Assembly: GCF_003987135.1 (NCBI RefSeq)
Contig: NZ_PIPJ01000008.1
Coordinates: 53,755 to 117,754, forward strand
Source: Aliidiomarina iranensis
Lineage (GTDB): Bacteria; Pseudomonadota; Gammaproteobacteria; Enterobacterales; Alteromonadaceae
Length of the DNA: 64,000 nucleotides
Direction: 5' to 3'
In this document: positions 56,914-64,000 of the stretch, in pieces
Layout of the letters: every line of letters starts with the position of its first letter
How positions within the stretch are numbered: position 1 is the stretch's first letter
Program-made: the position numbers and the translations under genes
Notes under the pieces: model-generated
Told to the model about the DNA's origin: nothing
Seen by the model: only the letters and a program-made list of their open reading frames with translations
Database searches by the model: none

Positions 56914-56941
56914 AATATAACAAATATGTTGAGCTTTGCAA
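56914..56941 (-). promoter_or_regulatory. Probable promoter of the TonB receptor gene
   Basis: On the minus strand TTGCAA (56936-56941), a 16-base spacer and TATATT (56914-56919) form a good sigma-70 promoter. Transcription would start near 56907, giving a 5' leader of about 175 bases. Confidence 0.6.
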
Positions 56942-57094
56942 CAGTCTTATTACTATTAAATCCAACATTTGTGCATTTAATGTGGGTTTTTTTGTAAAGT
57001 TCGGAAAACCCTTACTTGCCTAATTCTTCCCATTCTTCCCGATATTATCTTTTTCGATATCAAAACCTGAAGCTGATTATCCGATCATCAGCAG

Positions 57095-57190
57095 CTCACA
57101 TAGCACCTCACATAGCACCTAACATCGTCCCTGACGTTGTCTCTAAAATAGCCCCTCACGCTGCCCCTCAAGTTGCTCCTGAACTTATGG
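57095..57190 (+). repeat. Eight imperfect 12-bp tandem repeats before the TonB receptor region
   Basis: Units starting at 57095 follow CTCACATAGCAC, with two identical first copies and then increasing change. The array ends 10 bases before the stop of the small kynA-linked gene. In one plus-strand frame it reads as repeats of HxAP, but that frame overlaps a better gene and is unlikely to be coding. Confidence 0.88.
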
Positions 57191-57199
57191 CCCTAATCC

Positions 57200-57487
57200 T
57201 TAACCTCGATACAATGCCTGCACTAAAGCCACCAGCTGCGCATCTACCACCTCATGCAATAATGGATACATTGGTGAATCTTTCCCTACCTCAGCCAAGC
57301 GCAAAGCATTAACCTCAGCTTCGGCAATATAATCAGCCACCAAATAACTGCGAGATTTAAACAAGGATTGGGTAAACCACTCACGTTTAAGCTCCGGTGG
57401 TCGGTGGGCGGCACGCTCGCGCAGCTTCGCAAACACAGCTTCAATTTTAGCCGCTGAACCCGTATCCATTAAAGTTTCGGTAACCAT
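57200..57487 (-). CDS. Hypothetical protein following kynA
   Basis: A 95-residue soluble, helical, charged protein with no signal peptide (RERAAHRPPELKREW, ADYIAEAEVNALRLAEV). GAGGT lies 9 bases before the ATG. It starts 2 bases after the kynA stop, so it is co-transcribed with tryptophan 2,3-dioxygenase. I do not recognise the family. A role linked to tryptophan dioxygenase is suggested only by position. Confidence 0.75.
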   Translation of the reverse strand: MVTETLMDTGSAAKIEAVFAKLRERAAHRPPELKREWFTQSLFKSRSYLVADYIAEAEVNALRLAEVGKDSPMYPLLHEVVDAQLVALVQALYRG

Positions 57488-57489
57488 GA

Positions 57490-58575
57490 TTATGCACCTC
57501 TACGTAAACTCGCGCTCACACTGGCAGGTAACGGCGGTAAACTCGCTTTTGGGAGTAGATAAGTTGCTAAGTTCATAAAATCAGCAAAGATCCGATTTTT
57601 TTCTGTGGTGCGTTTCAAGTACTCATGCCCTGAAGAACCACCCGTACCGATTTTTGAGCCCAGCATGCGTTGCACCATCATGGCATGGCGATAACGCCAA
57701 ATGGTTAAGTTTTTATCAATTTCCGTCAGCGCATTTAATACTTGATAAGGTAAGTTGAAAGCCGGCTCTTCACTATATAAATGAATAAAAAGCGCAGCTT
57801 GCATGGCGCGCTGTGATAAACGAACCCGGCCTTCGGCCTGCATGGCTTGATATTTCTCACTTACAAACAATGCAGAAAAATTTTCTCTAGTGCTTGCTAA
57901 ATCTGCTAGTTCCGCCGCAAGTTCTTCCTCGCTAAGCAAGCTATTACCGCGCACAATGGCCTCATCATGCTGCAGTTGTTCATCAATCGCCTGTTTATAA
58001 TGCTGCCAAAAGCTAAAATCGTCCTTCTGCAAAAACGGCATCCGCGCCAACCAAGCATCCACGCGCTCGAACAAATCAGGTAGTTCTTCTAAGTTTTCTA
58101 AATAAGCACGATCTTTCGCATTAATTCGGTTATAAAAAGAAGCTTGATCGAAGGCAATGCGTTTATCACGCTTAACGCCCAAGCTAATTTCAATTTCCTT
58201 AAATTGAATACTCTGAAAACCAGAGGCAGGTACCAGATAATCACGAAACTCTAGGAAATCTTGCGCCGTCATGGTTTCCATTACATTAATTTGTTGATTC
58301 AGTAATTCTTGAATCGTCACCATGCGCTTCAAGCGATGCACAATCGTCATCAGCTTTTCATCCGCCACATGCTCTTCTCGAAAAATACTCAACACCGAGC
58401 GTAACTCGTGAATAAGCTGCTTAAACCAAAGTTCATAAGCCTGATGCACAATAATAAACAAAGTTTCATCATGTGCCTCCGGCCCATATTGCGGGCTTAC
58501 CGGTTTTTGTGCAGCAAGTAACCTATCTAAACCAAGATAATCACCGTAATAAACTGGTTCTTTATTTTTTTTCAT
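57490..58575 (-). CDS. kynA: Tryptophan 2,3-dioxygenase
   Basis: Haem enzyme that opens the indole ring of L-tryptophan to N-formylkynurenine. Family motifs are YGDYLGLDRLL, ETLFIIVHQAYELWFKQL, FLEFRDYLVPASGFQS and RYRHAMMVQRMLGSKIGTGG, with the proximal haem histidine in RYRHAMMV. The length is 361 residues, longer than some bacterial forms. No kynurenine formamidase or kynureninase gene lies in this window. Confidence 0.96.
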   Translation of the reverse strand: MKKNKEPVYYGDYLGLDRLLAAQKPVSPQYGPEAHDETLFIIVHQAYELWFKQLIHELRSVLSIFREEHVADEKLMTIVHRLKRMVTIQELLNQQINVMETMTAQDFLEFRDYLVPASGFQSIQFKEIEISLGVKRDKRIAFDQASFYNRINAKDRAYLENLEELPDLFERVDAWLARMPFLQKDDFSFWQHYKQAIDEQLQHDEAIVRGNSLLSEEELAAELADLASTRENFSALFVSEKYQAMQAEGRVRLSQRAMQAALFIHLYSEEPAFNLPYQVLNALTEIDKNLTIWRYRHAMMVQRMLGSKIGTGGSSGHEYLKRTTEKNRIFADFMNLATYLLPKASLPPLPASVSASLRRGA

Positions 58576-58642
58576 AATTTTGAACTCGTTAGCTTTGCGC
58601 CGTTACAGCATGCTCACGCTTTGAGCACGCGTAGAAATAAAT

Positions 58643-59671
58643 TTAAGATAACTTGAGTGCAGCAATCTGTTTAGCCAACTCGCAATTTACCCGGGTTGCT
58701 ACGCGCAGCCGCTCGCCTTCACGGCAAATAAAGCCATTTAAAAAGGCAATTTCGGTACGCCTACCGGCAGTAACATCTTGCAACATACTGCACTTGTTAG
58801 TAGCGGTTGCCGCCGCTACTTGCTGCACTTGCCGAACCAATTCGTCGGCATCGAGCGCCGGGTTAACATTCGCGATCTCTTCACACACCGCACGAATGTG
58901 GCCCTGAAACTTATCGCTTTGCAATACGCCATTCGCCTCGTTCGCTAGGGTTGCCAATGGATTAATCGCGCAATTAATCGCCATTTTCTGCCAACGGCGA
59001 TGCAATATATTGGGCTGCCAGTGCAAGGGGGGGAATGCTTGCGCCAGCTCAACAAACCACTCCGGCGCGGTATATTGGTGCGGCTTCGATAACGCACCCT
59101 TACTACGCTCAGTCTGCGAGGCCTGGTTTCTCTTCCCTTCAGGCTCGTTGGTTTCAACTTCTCTATCTTCCCCGTGCGCTCCCAAGTGAGCACCCAAGTG
59201 AGCACCCAAGTGAGCACCCAAGCGCGCCCGCGAACCCAGCCAAGATTCACCAACTCCCGCATAAACGCTATGGTTTCGCTCTGGCCGCCAAGCCCCTTGG
59301 GTGGTTACCAAATCATAAATCTGCCATTCGGCTTGAGCAGCAATTATGTCTTCTCCTGCCCCCATACCATTATGGCTCAAAATTATAGTGGCTTGGCGCA
59401 AGCCTTGCTGAGCCAACTGAATTAGCAACGGCTCGAGCTGCCAAGCTTTCACCATAATCAGCCAAATAGCGCCCGGCGCAGCCTCACCTGCATCGTGAAT
59501 AACCGGAAAGCGCCGCATATTTGCTGCAATTTGCTGGGTTACACTGAGTTCTACACCACCCTGATCTTCCAAATGCCGCGAATAAATCACAACGTCAGCA
59601 CTGCTCGCCTGCAGCCCGTGCGCCCAAAGAGTACTCAATGCACCGGTTCCAACAATCACCCAGCTGGCCAC
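58643..59671 (-). CDS. Ketopantoate reductase-like protein (PanE family)
   Basis: NADPH-dependent reductase fold. The N-terminal nucleotide-binding motif is VIVGTGALSTLWAHGL, a GxGxxG variant. The central catalytic region is RRWQKMAINCAINPLA with the PanE lysine and asparagine. The C-terminal helices include GRRTEIAFLNGFI. An unusual insert of about 55 residues near 155-210 contains four tandem LGAH units followed by a charged linker (EDREVETNEPEGKRNQ). The length is 342 residues against about 300 for E. coli PanE. A role in pantothenate synthesis is likely but not certain, because the family includes other 2-oxo acid reductases. Confidence 0.85.
   Translation of the reverse strand: MASWVIVGTGALSTLWAHGLQASSADVVIYSRHLEDQGGVELSVTQQIAANMRRFPVIHDAGEAAPGAIWLIMVKAWQLEPLLIQLAQQGLRQATIILSHNGMGAGEDIIAAQAEWQIYDLVTTQGAWRPERNHSVYAGVGESWLGSRARLGAHLGAHLGAHLGAHGEDREVETNEPEGKRNQASQTERSKGALSKPHQYTAPEWFVELAQAFPPLHWQPNILHRRWQKMAINCAINPLATLANEANGVLQSDKFQGHIRAVCEEIANVNPALDADELVRQVQQVAAATATNKCSMLQDVTAGRRTEIAFLNGFICREGERLRVATRVNCELAKQIAALKLS
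59173..59220 (-). repeat. 12-bp tandem repeats within the PanE-like gene
   Basis: GTGAGCACCCAA occurs perfectly three times (59185, 59197, 59209) after a diverged copy (59173). It encodes the LGAH x 4 segment in frame. Confidence 0.95.
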
Positions 59672-59674
59672 AGT

Positions 59675-61150
59675 TTACTCCTTACTTTTGCGCGTTTGAT
59701 TCAGCTCGGATTCGGCTTCACGCTTTACCGCTTGCTCGGAATCCCATTGCTGTTGCCGATCGCGGCTATCATCTTCAAGCTTTTGAATCGGTTTGCGAAT
59801 GGTCCATAAAAACAGCAAACTTGGAATCACCATCAAGGTTGTGAGCACAAAAAACAGCGCCCAATTGCCATCAAGCCAATCCACTACCGCGCCACTATAG
59901 GTTGCCAAAACGGTGCGGCCTAATGTACCTACCGAGGCCATGAGTGCGTATTGGGTTGCTGTAAAAGCGCGGTTTGCCAACAAACTAATGAGCGCTACAA
60001 AGGCTACCGTTGACCACGCTGAAGTAAAGCCATCGGTAATTACCGCCGCCAATAGAAGCCCTTTATTCGGGCCCACAAGCGCCAGCACGGCAAAGAACAA
60101 ATTACTCGCCGCCATGGCCGTGCCGCCAATGAACAGGCCTTTTAAAATGCCAATGCGCATGGTGACATACGATCCCAACAGCGCAAAAATAATGGTTACC
60201 CACCAGCTCACAATCTTCGAATACCAAGCAATATCCGAATTACTGAAGCCCACCTCTTGGTAAAATACAATCGACATGCGGCCTAAAAAGGCTTCGCCCA
60301 CTTTGAACAAGAGCACAAACAACAAAATTGAAAGGGCAAACTTAACGCCGCTGCGGCGGAAAAATTCGGCTAAAGGTTCCACCAAGGTAACCCCAAGCCA
60401 AGCGGTAATCTTATGCCGTAAAGCAATACGATTCCCCACCCCGGCAAGCACCTGCTGATAGCGCAGTTCCGCCTCTTTTTGCAGCGCCCCGCGAGCTGTT
60501 TTCGGCTCCCGAGCCAACCACACACCAGCGCTCAGAACCAGCATCAGTGCAGCCAAATATTGATACACCCGCGGCCAATCCCACCCGGGCATATCAGAGA
60601 GGAAAAACGGTATAGCACCTAAACCGGCAAAACCCGTCCACCAACCGGCCGTTGTCATGGCGGCGCCAGCCGATTGCACCCGCGCCTCATGCTCACCCAC
60701 CGAATCAATCCGGTAAGCATCAATGGAAATATCTTGCGTAGCCGAAAACACAGCCAACACCAACGCCACTAAACCGGCCCAATACAAATGCGTGGTAAAA
60801 TTCATTTGCGCAAGCACAAAGCAGCTCAAGGCAATACCCAGTTGGCAAAATAAAATCCATCCTCGGCGGTGGCCAAGCCAGTTGCTCAACAAGGGAATTT
60901 TCACCCTATCCACCAAAGGCGACCACAAGAAATTTACCGAGTAAGCGGCGAACACCACGCCAAAAAAACCAATGGTTGAACGGGTAAACCCCATTTCATT
61001 CAACCAGGCCGACATCGAAGAGCCGATCATTACCCAAGGATAACCACTGGCCATGCCGAGAAGAAAAATTGTAATTAGCCTGCGCTGGCAATAAAAACGC
61101 ACAACATTGCGAAAGCCTATCGGCGGCTGATCTGTACGGGAATTATTCAC
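59675..61150 (-). CDS. ampG: AmpG-family muropeptide permease
   Basis: Major facilitator that imports anhydro-muropeptides for cell-wall recycling. About 12-14 hydrophobic helices run over 491 residues. AmpG-like motifs are FLLGMASGYPWVMIGSSMSA, SPLVDRV and ATQDISIDAYRID. The C-terminal tail is charged (DDSRDRQQQWDSEQAVKRE). It starts 6 bases after the cyclophilin gene stop and ends 3 bases before the PanE-like gene. The gammaproteobacterial order yajG-(ppi)-ampG is kept. Confidence 0.93.
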   Translation of the reverse strand: MNNSRTDQPPIGFRNVVRFYCQRRLITIFLLGMASGYPWVMIGSSMSAWLNEMGFTRSTIGFFGVVFAAYSVNFLWSPLVDRVKIPLLSNWLGHRRGWILFCQLGIALSCFVLAQMNFTTHLYWAGLVALVLAVFSATQDISIDAYRIDSVGEHEARVQSAGAAMTTAGWWTGFAGLGAIPFFLSDMPGWDWPRVYQYLAALMLVLSAGVWLAREPKTARGALQKEAELRYQQVLAGVGNRIALRHKITAWLGVTLVEPLAEFFRRSGVKFALSILLFVLLFKVGEAFLGRMSIVFYQEVGFSNSDIAWYSKIVSWWVTIIFALLGSYVTMRIGILKGLFIGGTAMAASNLFFAVLALVGPNKGLLLAAVITDGFTSAWSTVAFVALISLLANRAFTATQYALMASVGTLGRTVLATYSGAVVDWLDGNWALFFVLTTLMVIPSLLFLWTIRKPIQKLEDDSRDRQQQWDSEQAVKREAESELNQTRKSKE

Positions 61151-61156
61151 TTCGAA

Positions 61157-61768
61157 TTAGTTCTCTTCTGGCAGTAGCTCAACAGAAATTAAGCGCAATG
61201 TTTCCACCGGCACATCGGCGAAGCCCATTTCCTCATTAAAATCGGTTTCTACACTGGCTAATTCATGCAGCAATTCGGCATTCTCAATCACTTGGCCAAA
61301 CACCGCATAGCCCCAACGGCGCGAACTAGGGTTCAGGCTTTCGTTATCCTTCACGTTAAAAAAGAATTGGCGTTTCGCTGAATGCGGCGCATTAACCCGA
61401 GCCAGCGCAATGGTGCCAAAATTATTCTTTAAGCCATTTCCCGATTCATTAAACACCGTATCGCCCTCAGGTAGCGGTGTCCAATCAGCCTCATAACCAC
61501 CGCCCTGCACCACAAAATCAGCCATCACCCGGTGAAAAAGCGTGTCGTTGTAGCTACCACTCACTACATGGCGCAAAAAATGATCAACTGTTAGTGGCGC
61601 TTTCCAACGATTAAGCTCAACCACCATTTCCCCCATACTGGTTACAAATTTCACCTTGGGGTATAAATTACTTTCTTGAATATCACCCTCTTCTGCAGCC
61701 GCCACCGAAGCACTCGCGGCACCCACTAAGAACAAAACAGCGATTCCAAATTTTATCCAAGTTTGCAT
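61157..61768 (-). CDS. Periplasmic cyclophilin-type peptidyl-prolyl isomerase
   Basis: A 203-residue protein with a signal peptide (FGIAVLFLVGAASASVAAA) and a cyclophilin domain. Motifs are GEMVVELNRWKAPLTVDHFL, FHRVMADFVVQGGGY and FFFNVKDNESLN. It resembles the small PpiA/PpiB-type enzymes. It assists folding of exported proteins. It lies between the YajG-like lipoprotein gene and ampG on the same strand. Confidence 0.92.
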   Translation of the reverse strand: MQTWIKFGIAVLFLVGAASASVAAAEEGDIQESNLYPKVKFVTSMGEMVVELNRWKAPLTVDHFLRHVVSGSYNDTLFHRVMADFVVQGGGYEADWTPLPEGDTVFNESGNGLKNNFGTIALARVNAPHSAKRQFFFNVKDNESLNPSSRRWGYAVFGQVIENAELLHELASVETDFNEEMGFADVPVETLRLISVELLPEEN

Positions 61769-61841
61769 TTTTACCTCTCAATTCATGCGATTAATACCGC
61801 CTCATTAATACAGGGCACTTTAACAAGGCACTTATCTCTTA

Positions 61842-61901
61842 CCCAAGTTATTGCCCAAGCTATTGCCCAAGTTATTGCCCATTTTCTTGAGCAGTTCATT
61901 G
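61842..61901 (+). repeat. Five imperfect 12-bp tandem repeats after the YajG-like gene
   Basis: CCCAAGTTATTG is repeated at 61842, 61854 and 61866 with one change, and more loosely at 61878 and 61890. The array ends six bases from the YajG-like stop and occupies the gap before the cyclophilin gene. Confidence 0.9.
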
Positions 61902-61907
61902 CACCCT

Positions 61908-62501
61908 TTATTGAACATGGTTTTGCAACCATTCTTGCAACACCTGATCACTCATCATATCGCGCAACGTGGTGTGCACCGCGCGGTTAAAGGTATCCGT
62001 AATTTGCTCAAAATCCGGCTGGCGGTATGGCCCACCCTCAGCTTGGGTTACATATTGCCGGCCAATCCACTGCATTCCGGAGCGCGCCACCACACGCATG
62101 GCAACTCTATGCTCAGCTCGGTAACCCCCTTCAGTGGGTATAACGCGCACCAAGGCATCTTCTAGGTACACCGTTAGCGGTACCGCCGAATCCTCCGCAT
62201 GCGGCCAAAAATCCAACAATACCTCACTCATCAGAGTAGCCAACGGCACTTGGGTCGTGGCAAACTCCGCATGATCTGAGTGGTGTTCAATTCGCAACAC
62301 ATGATTGTGCGTGCGCTGATCGCGAACCGACAACCGCACCGGTGGCACCACCGGCTTGGCAAAATCGGAAATATTCGGCGGTAAAATATTCACCACCGAA
62401 GGAACACTTGGCGTTGTACTACAACCTGAAAGTATTAAAACAATCATAACGGCAGCAACCGCACGTAAAGGTTTAGTGTAGCGGCGGCCCAAGCGGTTCA
62501 T
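61908..62501 (-). CDS. YajG-family lipoprotein
   Basis: Lipoprotein with the signal VAAVMIVLILSGC and a YajG-like body (SVRDQRTHNHVLRIEHHSD, EHRVAMRVVARSGMQWIGR). The frame is open to 62603, but the ATG at 62501 yields 197 residues, close to E. coli YajG (192), and a normal basic signal-peptide start (MNRLGRRYTKPLRA). The ribosome site is weak in either case, so the start remains uncertain. Its neighbour is ampG, as in E. coli, with a cyclophilin between. Confidence 0.85.
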   Translation of the reverse strand: MNRLGRRYTKPLRAVAAVMIVLILSGCSTTPSVPSVVNILPPNISDFAKPVVPPVRLSVRDQRTHNHVLRIEHHSDHAEFATTQVPLATLMSEVLLDFWPHAEDSAVPLTVYLEDALVRVIPTEGGYRAEHRVAMRVVARSGMQWIGRQYVTQAEGGPYRQPDFEQITDTFNRAVHTTLRDMMSDQVLQEWLQNHVQ

Positions 62502-62727
62502 TCTGGTTGTTAGCGTATTGAAGTAGTGGCTAAAAACGCCAAAACCAATGCTTTGAGCACTACGCTTATTCAGCGCCCTGGCGCCTTTGATTCCGCTAAC
62601 CATAGTGTTTCATCCCTTGTTTGTGGCTCTTTTCGTTTTCTTATCGGTCATAAAGGTATACGATTGTTACAACTGAGTCACGCGCGATATCACCGCGCGT
62701 TCATCAAAAGATTTTAAGGTAGTTCGA

Positions 62728-63804
62728 ATGAAATTTGCAGAAATCACCGGCTGGGGCAAATGCATGCCGCCCGCCATCATGACCAACAATGATCTGGCCA
62801 CATTCTTGGAAACCTCCGATGAATGGATCCGCAGCCGCACTGGTATCGAAGAGCGCCGAGTGAGTGCCGTGGGCACCTCCGCGTTAGCCGCTGTTGCCGC
62901 TCGCAACGCACTTGCCGCGGCCGATCTCGATCCACTTGAAATTGATCTCATCATCGTTGGCACCTGCACACCCGATGAAATCATTCCGAACCTCGCATCG
63001 AAAGTGCAACAAGAAATTGGCGCCAAAAATGCTGCGGCATTCGATTTGAACGCGGCCTGTAGCAGCTTTTTTTACGGCATGCATTTTGCCACTTCCTCGA
63101 TTCGCATGGGTATGCACAAGAAAGTGCTGGTTATCGGTGCTGAACGCTTAACGCGTATCCTCGATTGGACCAAACGTGAAAGCGCGGTGCTTTTCGGCGA
63201 TGGCGCCGGCGCCATGGTGCTTGAGGCATCCGCTAACGAAGCTGGGTTATTATCATCAAAAATAAGCTGTGATGCCGATGCCCGCGATGTCCTCGCGCTA
63301 GATTTCGGTTTGAGCTTTGATCGCTACAACTTCGATGGTGTTATGCCATTTAATTTTGTGGGCCAAGAAATATTTAAACGCGCGGTGAAAGGCATGAGCG
63401 CAGCCGTTGAAGGGGTATTTCAAGAAACCGGCCTCAGCGTCGAAGATATTGATGTGCTTATTCCGCACCAAGCGAACAAGCGCCTCATCGATTTCTTAGC
63501 AAAAATGTGTAAAGTGCCGGAAGCCAAAACCATGGTAAACATCCAAAAATACGGCAACACCTCTTCAGCTACTTTGCCTATCGCTTACACCGAAGCCCTA
63601 GAAACTGGCATGGTGAAGCCCGGTGATAAAATCATTTCTGCGGTATTTGGCGGTGGCCTCACCTGCGGCGCCGGCCTAATCAAATGGGGCGAGCGCGTAA
63701 CGCCCCTGCAAAACAACCAACTGCAACTCGAAGATAGCACTAACCAAAGCGCCCTCGATCTCATCCTGCCACTCTACGAAGGCGCCAAAAAAGCCGCCGG
63801 CTAG
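62728..63804 (+). CDS. Beta-ketoacyl-ACP synthase III family protein
   Basis: Condensing enzyme of the FabH family. The catalytic triad is C111 (LNAACSSF), H247 (LIPHQANKRLIDF) and N277 (KYGNTSSATLPIA). The length is 358 residues, longer than typical FabH (about 320), with a C-terminal extension from about 330. It stands alone, not in a plsX-fabH-fabD cluster, so it may be a second FabH or a specialised paralogue. AAGG lies upstream of the ATG at 62728. It is divergent from the YajG-like gene. Confidence 0.9.
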   Translation: MKFAEITGWGKCMPPAIMTNNDLATFLETSDEWIRSRTGIEERRVSAVGTSALAAVAARNALAAADLDPLEIDLIIVGTCTPDEIIPNLASKVQQEIGAKNAAAFDLNAACSSFFYGMHFATSSIRMGMHKKVLVIGAERLTRILDWTKRESAVLFGDGAGAMVLEASANEAGLLSSKISCDADARDVLALDFGLSFDRYNFDGVMPFNFVGQEIFKRAVKGMSAAVEGVFQETGLSVEDIDVLIPHQANKRLIDFLAKMCKVPEAKTMVNIQKYGNTSSATLPIAYTEALETGMVKPGDKIISAVFGGGLTCGAGLIKWGERVTPLQNNQLQLEDSTNQSALDLILPLYEGAKKAAG

Positions 63805-63854
63805 AGGTGGGGCTGGGGCTGGGGAATCTTTAGTTCTGGGGGTGGAGCCGCCTG

Positions 63855-63885
63855 ATGCGGGACGCCGTGAACCCATATATGGACA
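63855..63885 (+). repeat. Candidate dispersed intergenic repeat
   Basis: GCGGGACGCCGTGAACCC followed by the palindrome CCATATATGG (63873-63882) resembles a GC-rich motif I recall from other marine gammaproteobacteria. No second copy is visible in the window. The rest of 63805-64000 shows no gene. Confidence 0.35.
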
Positions 63886-64000
63886 CCTCACATTACGCAA
63901 GTTGTTTAGTGACATAGTTTTACTTTGTTTTTAACCAGCTTTGCGCGATGTGAACAGGATAAAACTGCACTCGTATATACGGCCTGTTATGAGCTTCAAG

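Noticed and set aside
57016..57312. 98-residue plus-strand ORF with HxAP repeats
   Set aside because: The repeats are a translation of the 12-bp tandem array, and the frame overlaps the end of the better supported kynA-linked gene on the other strand. No ribosome site is seen.
59035..59425. Plus-strand ORFs over the PanE repeat (HPSE repeats)
   Set aside because: They are shadows of the 12-bp array in the minus-strand PanE-like gene, which has clear family motifs.
62502..62603. N-terminal extension of the YajG-like lipoprotein
   Set aside because: It would place 34 extra residues before a normal lipoprotein signal; length and signal shape favour the ATG at 62501, although the ribosome site there is weak.

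Overview
The window is about 64 kb of chromosome from a gammaproteobacterium with moderate GC content. Gene order strongly resembles the enterobacterial and alteromonad backbone: rsxABCDGE-nth, a complete histidine operon, yoaA-tsaB-slp-fadD-rnd, apt-dnaX-ybaB-recR-htpG-adk, fadR next to dsbB, and yajG-ampG. A TtpC-type TonB operon and a large TonB-dependent receptor suggest Alteromonadales, perhaps Idiomarinaceae. The taxon is an inference from gene content and order. I see no prophage, insertion sequence, CRISPR array, rRNA or tRNA.

Layout. 1-5944: Rnf/Rsx electron-transport complex (rsxA cut by the window edge) and endonuclease III. 6-12 kb: secreted M20 amidohydrolase, RNase T, monothiol glutaredoxin, iron superoxide dismutase and a secreted S9 peptidase. 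12-25.6 kb: fadR and dsbB back to back, then a long minus-strand run (ycgN, FAH-family hydrolase, mltB-like transglycosylase, ycgL, rnd, fadD, an alpha/beta hydrolase, slp-like lipoprotein, tsaB, yoaA), and a histidine kinase with a YfiR-like sensor. 25.8-33.8 kb: his operon with its own leader peptide and attenuator (hisL-G-D-C-B-H-A-F-IE). 34-40 kb: a 984-residue modular lipoprotein, NorM-type MATE pump, alpha/beta hydrolase, MAPEG protein and adk. 40.6-47.2 kb: htpG, recR, ybaB, dnaX, apt, a single-domain response regulator and an unlisted 41-residue membrane protein. 47.3-56.7 kb: DUF3450-TtpC-ExbB-ExbD-TonB-TPR operon, a methyltransferase and a TonB-dependent receptor. 57.2-63.8 kb: a small protein with tryptophan 2,3-dioxygenase, a PanE-like reductase, AmpG, cyclophilin, a YajG-like lipoprotein and a stand-alone ketoacyl-ACP synthase III.

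Regulation readable from sequence: a FadR-like operator holding the -35 box of the fadR promoter, a second FadR-like site before fadD, a His-rich leader peptide with a terminator before hisG, a near-consensus sigma-32 promoter before htpG, and a leader with long complementary arms before the TonB receptor gene.

The most unusual general feature is that many intergenic gaps carry their own short imperfect tandem array (units of 6-17 bp), each of a different sequence. Similar short repeats expand linkers inside rsxC, dnaX, panE and the amidohydrolase gene. No wholly new multi-gene system stands out. The best leads are the repeat arrays, the receptor leader, the YfiR-kinase fusion and the small unannotated ORFs.
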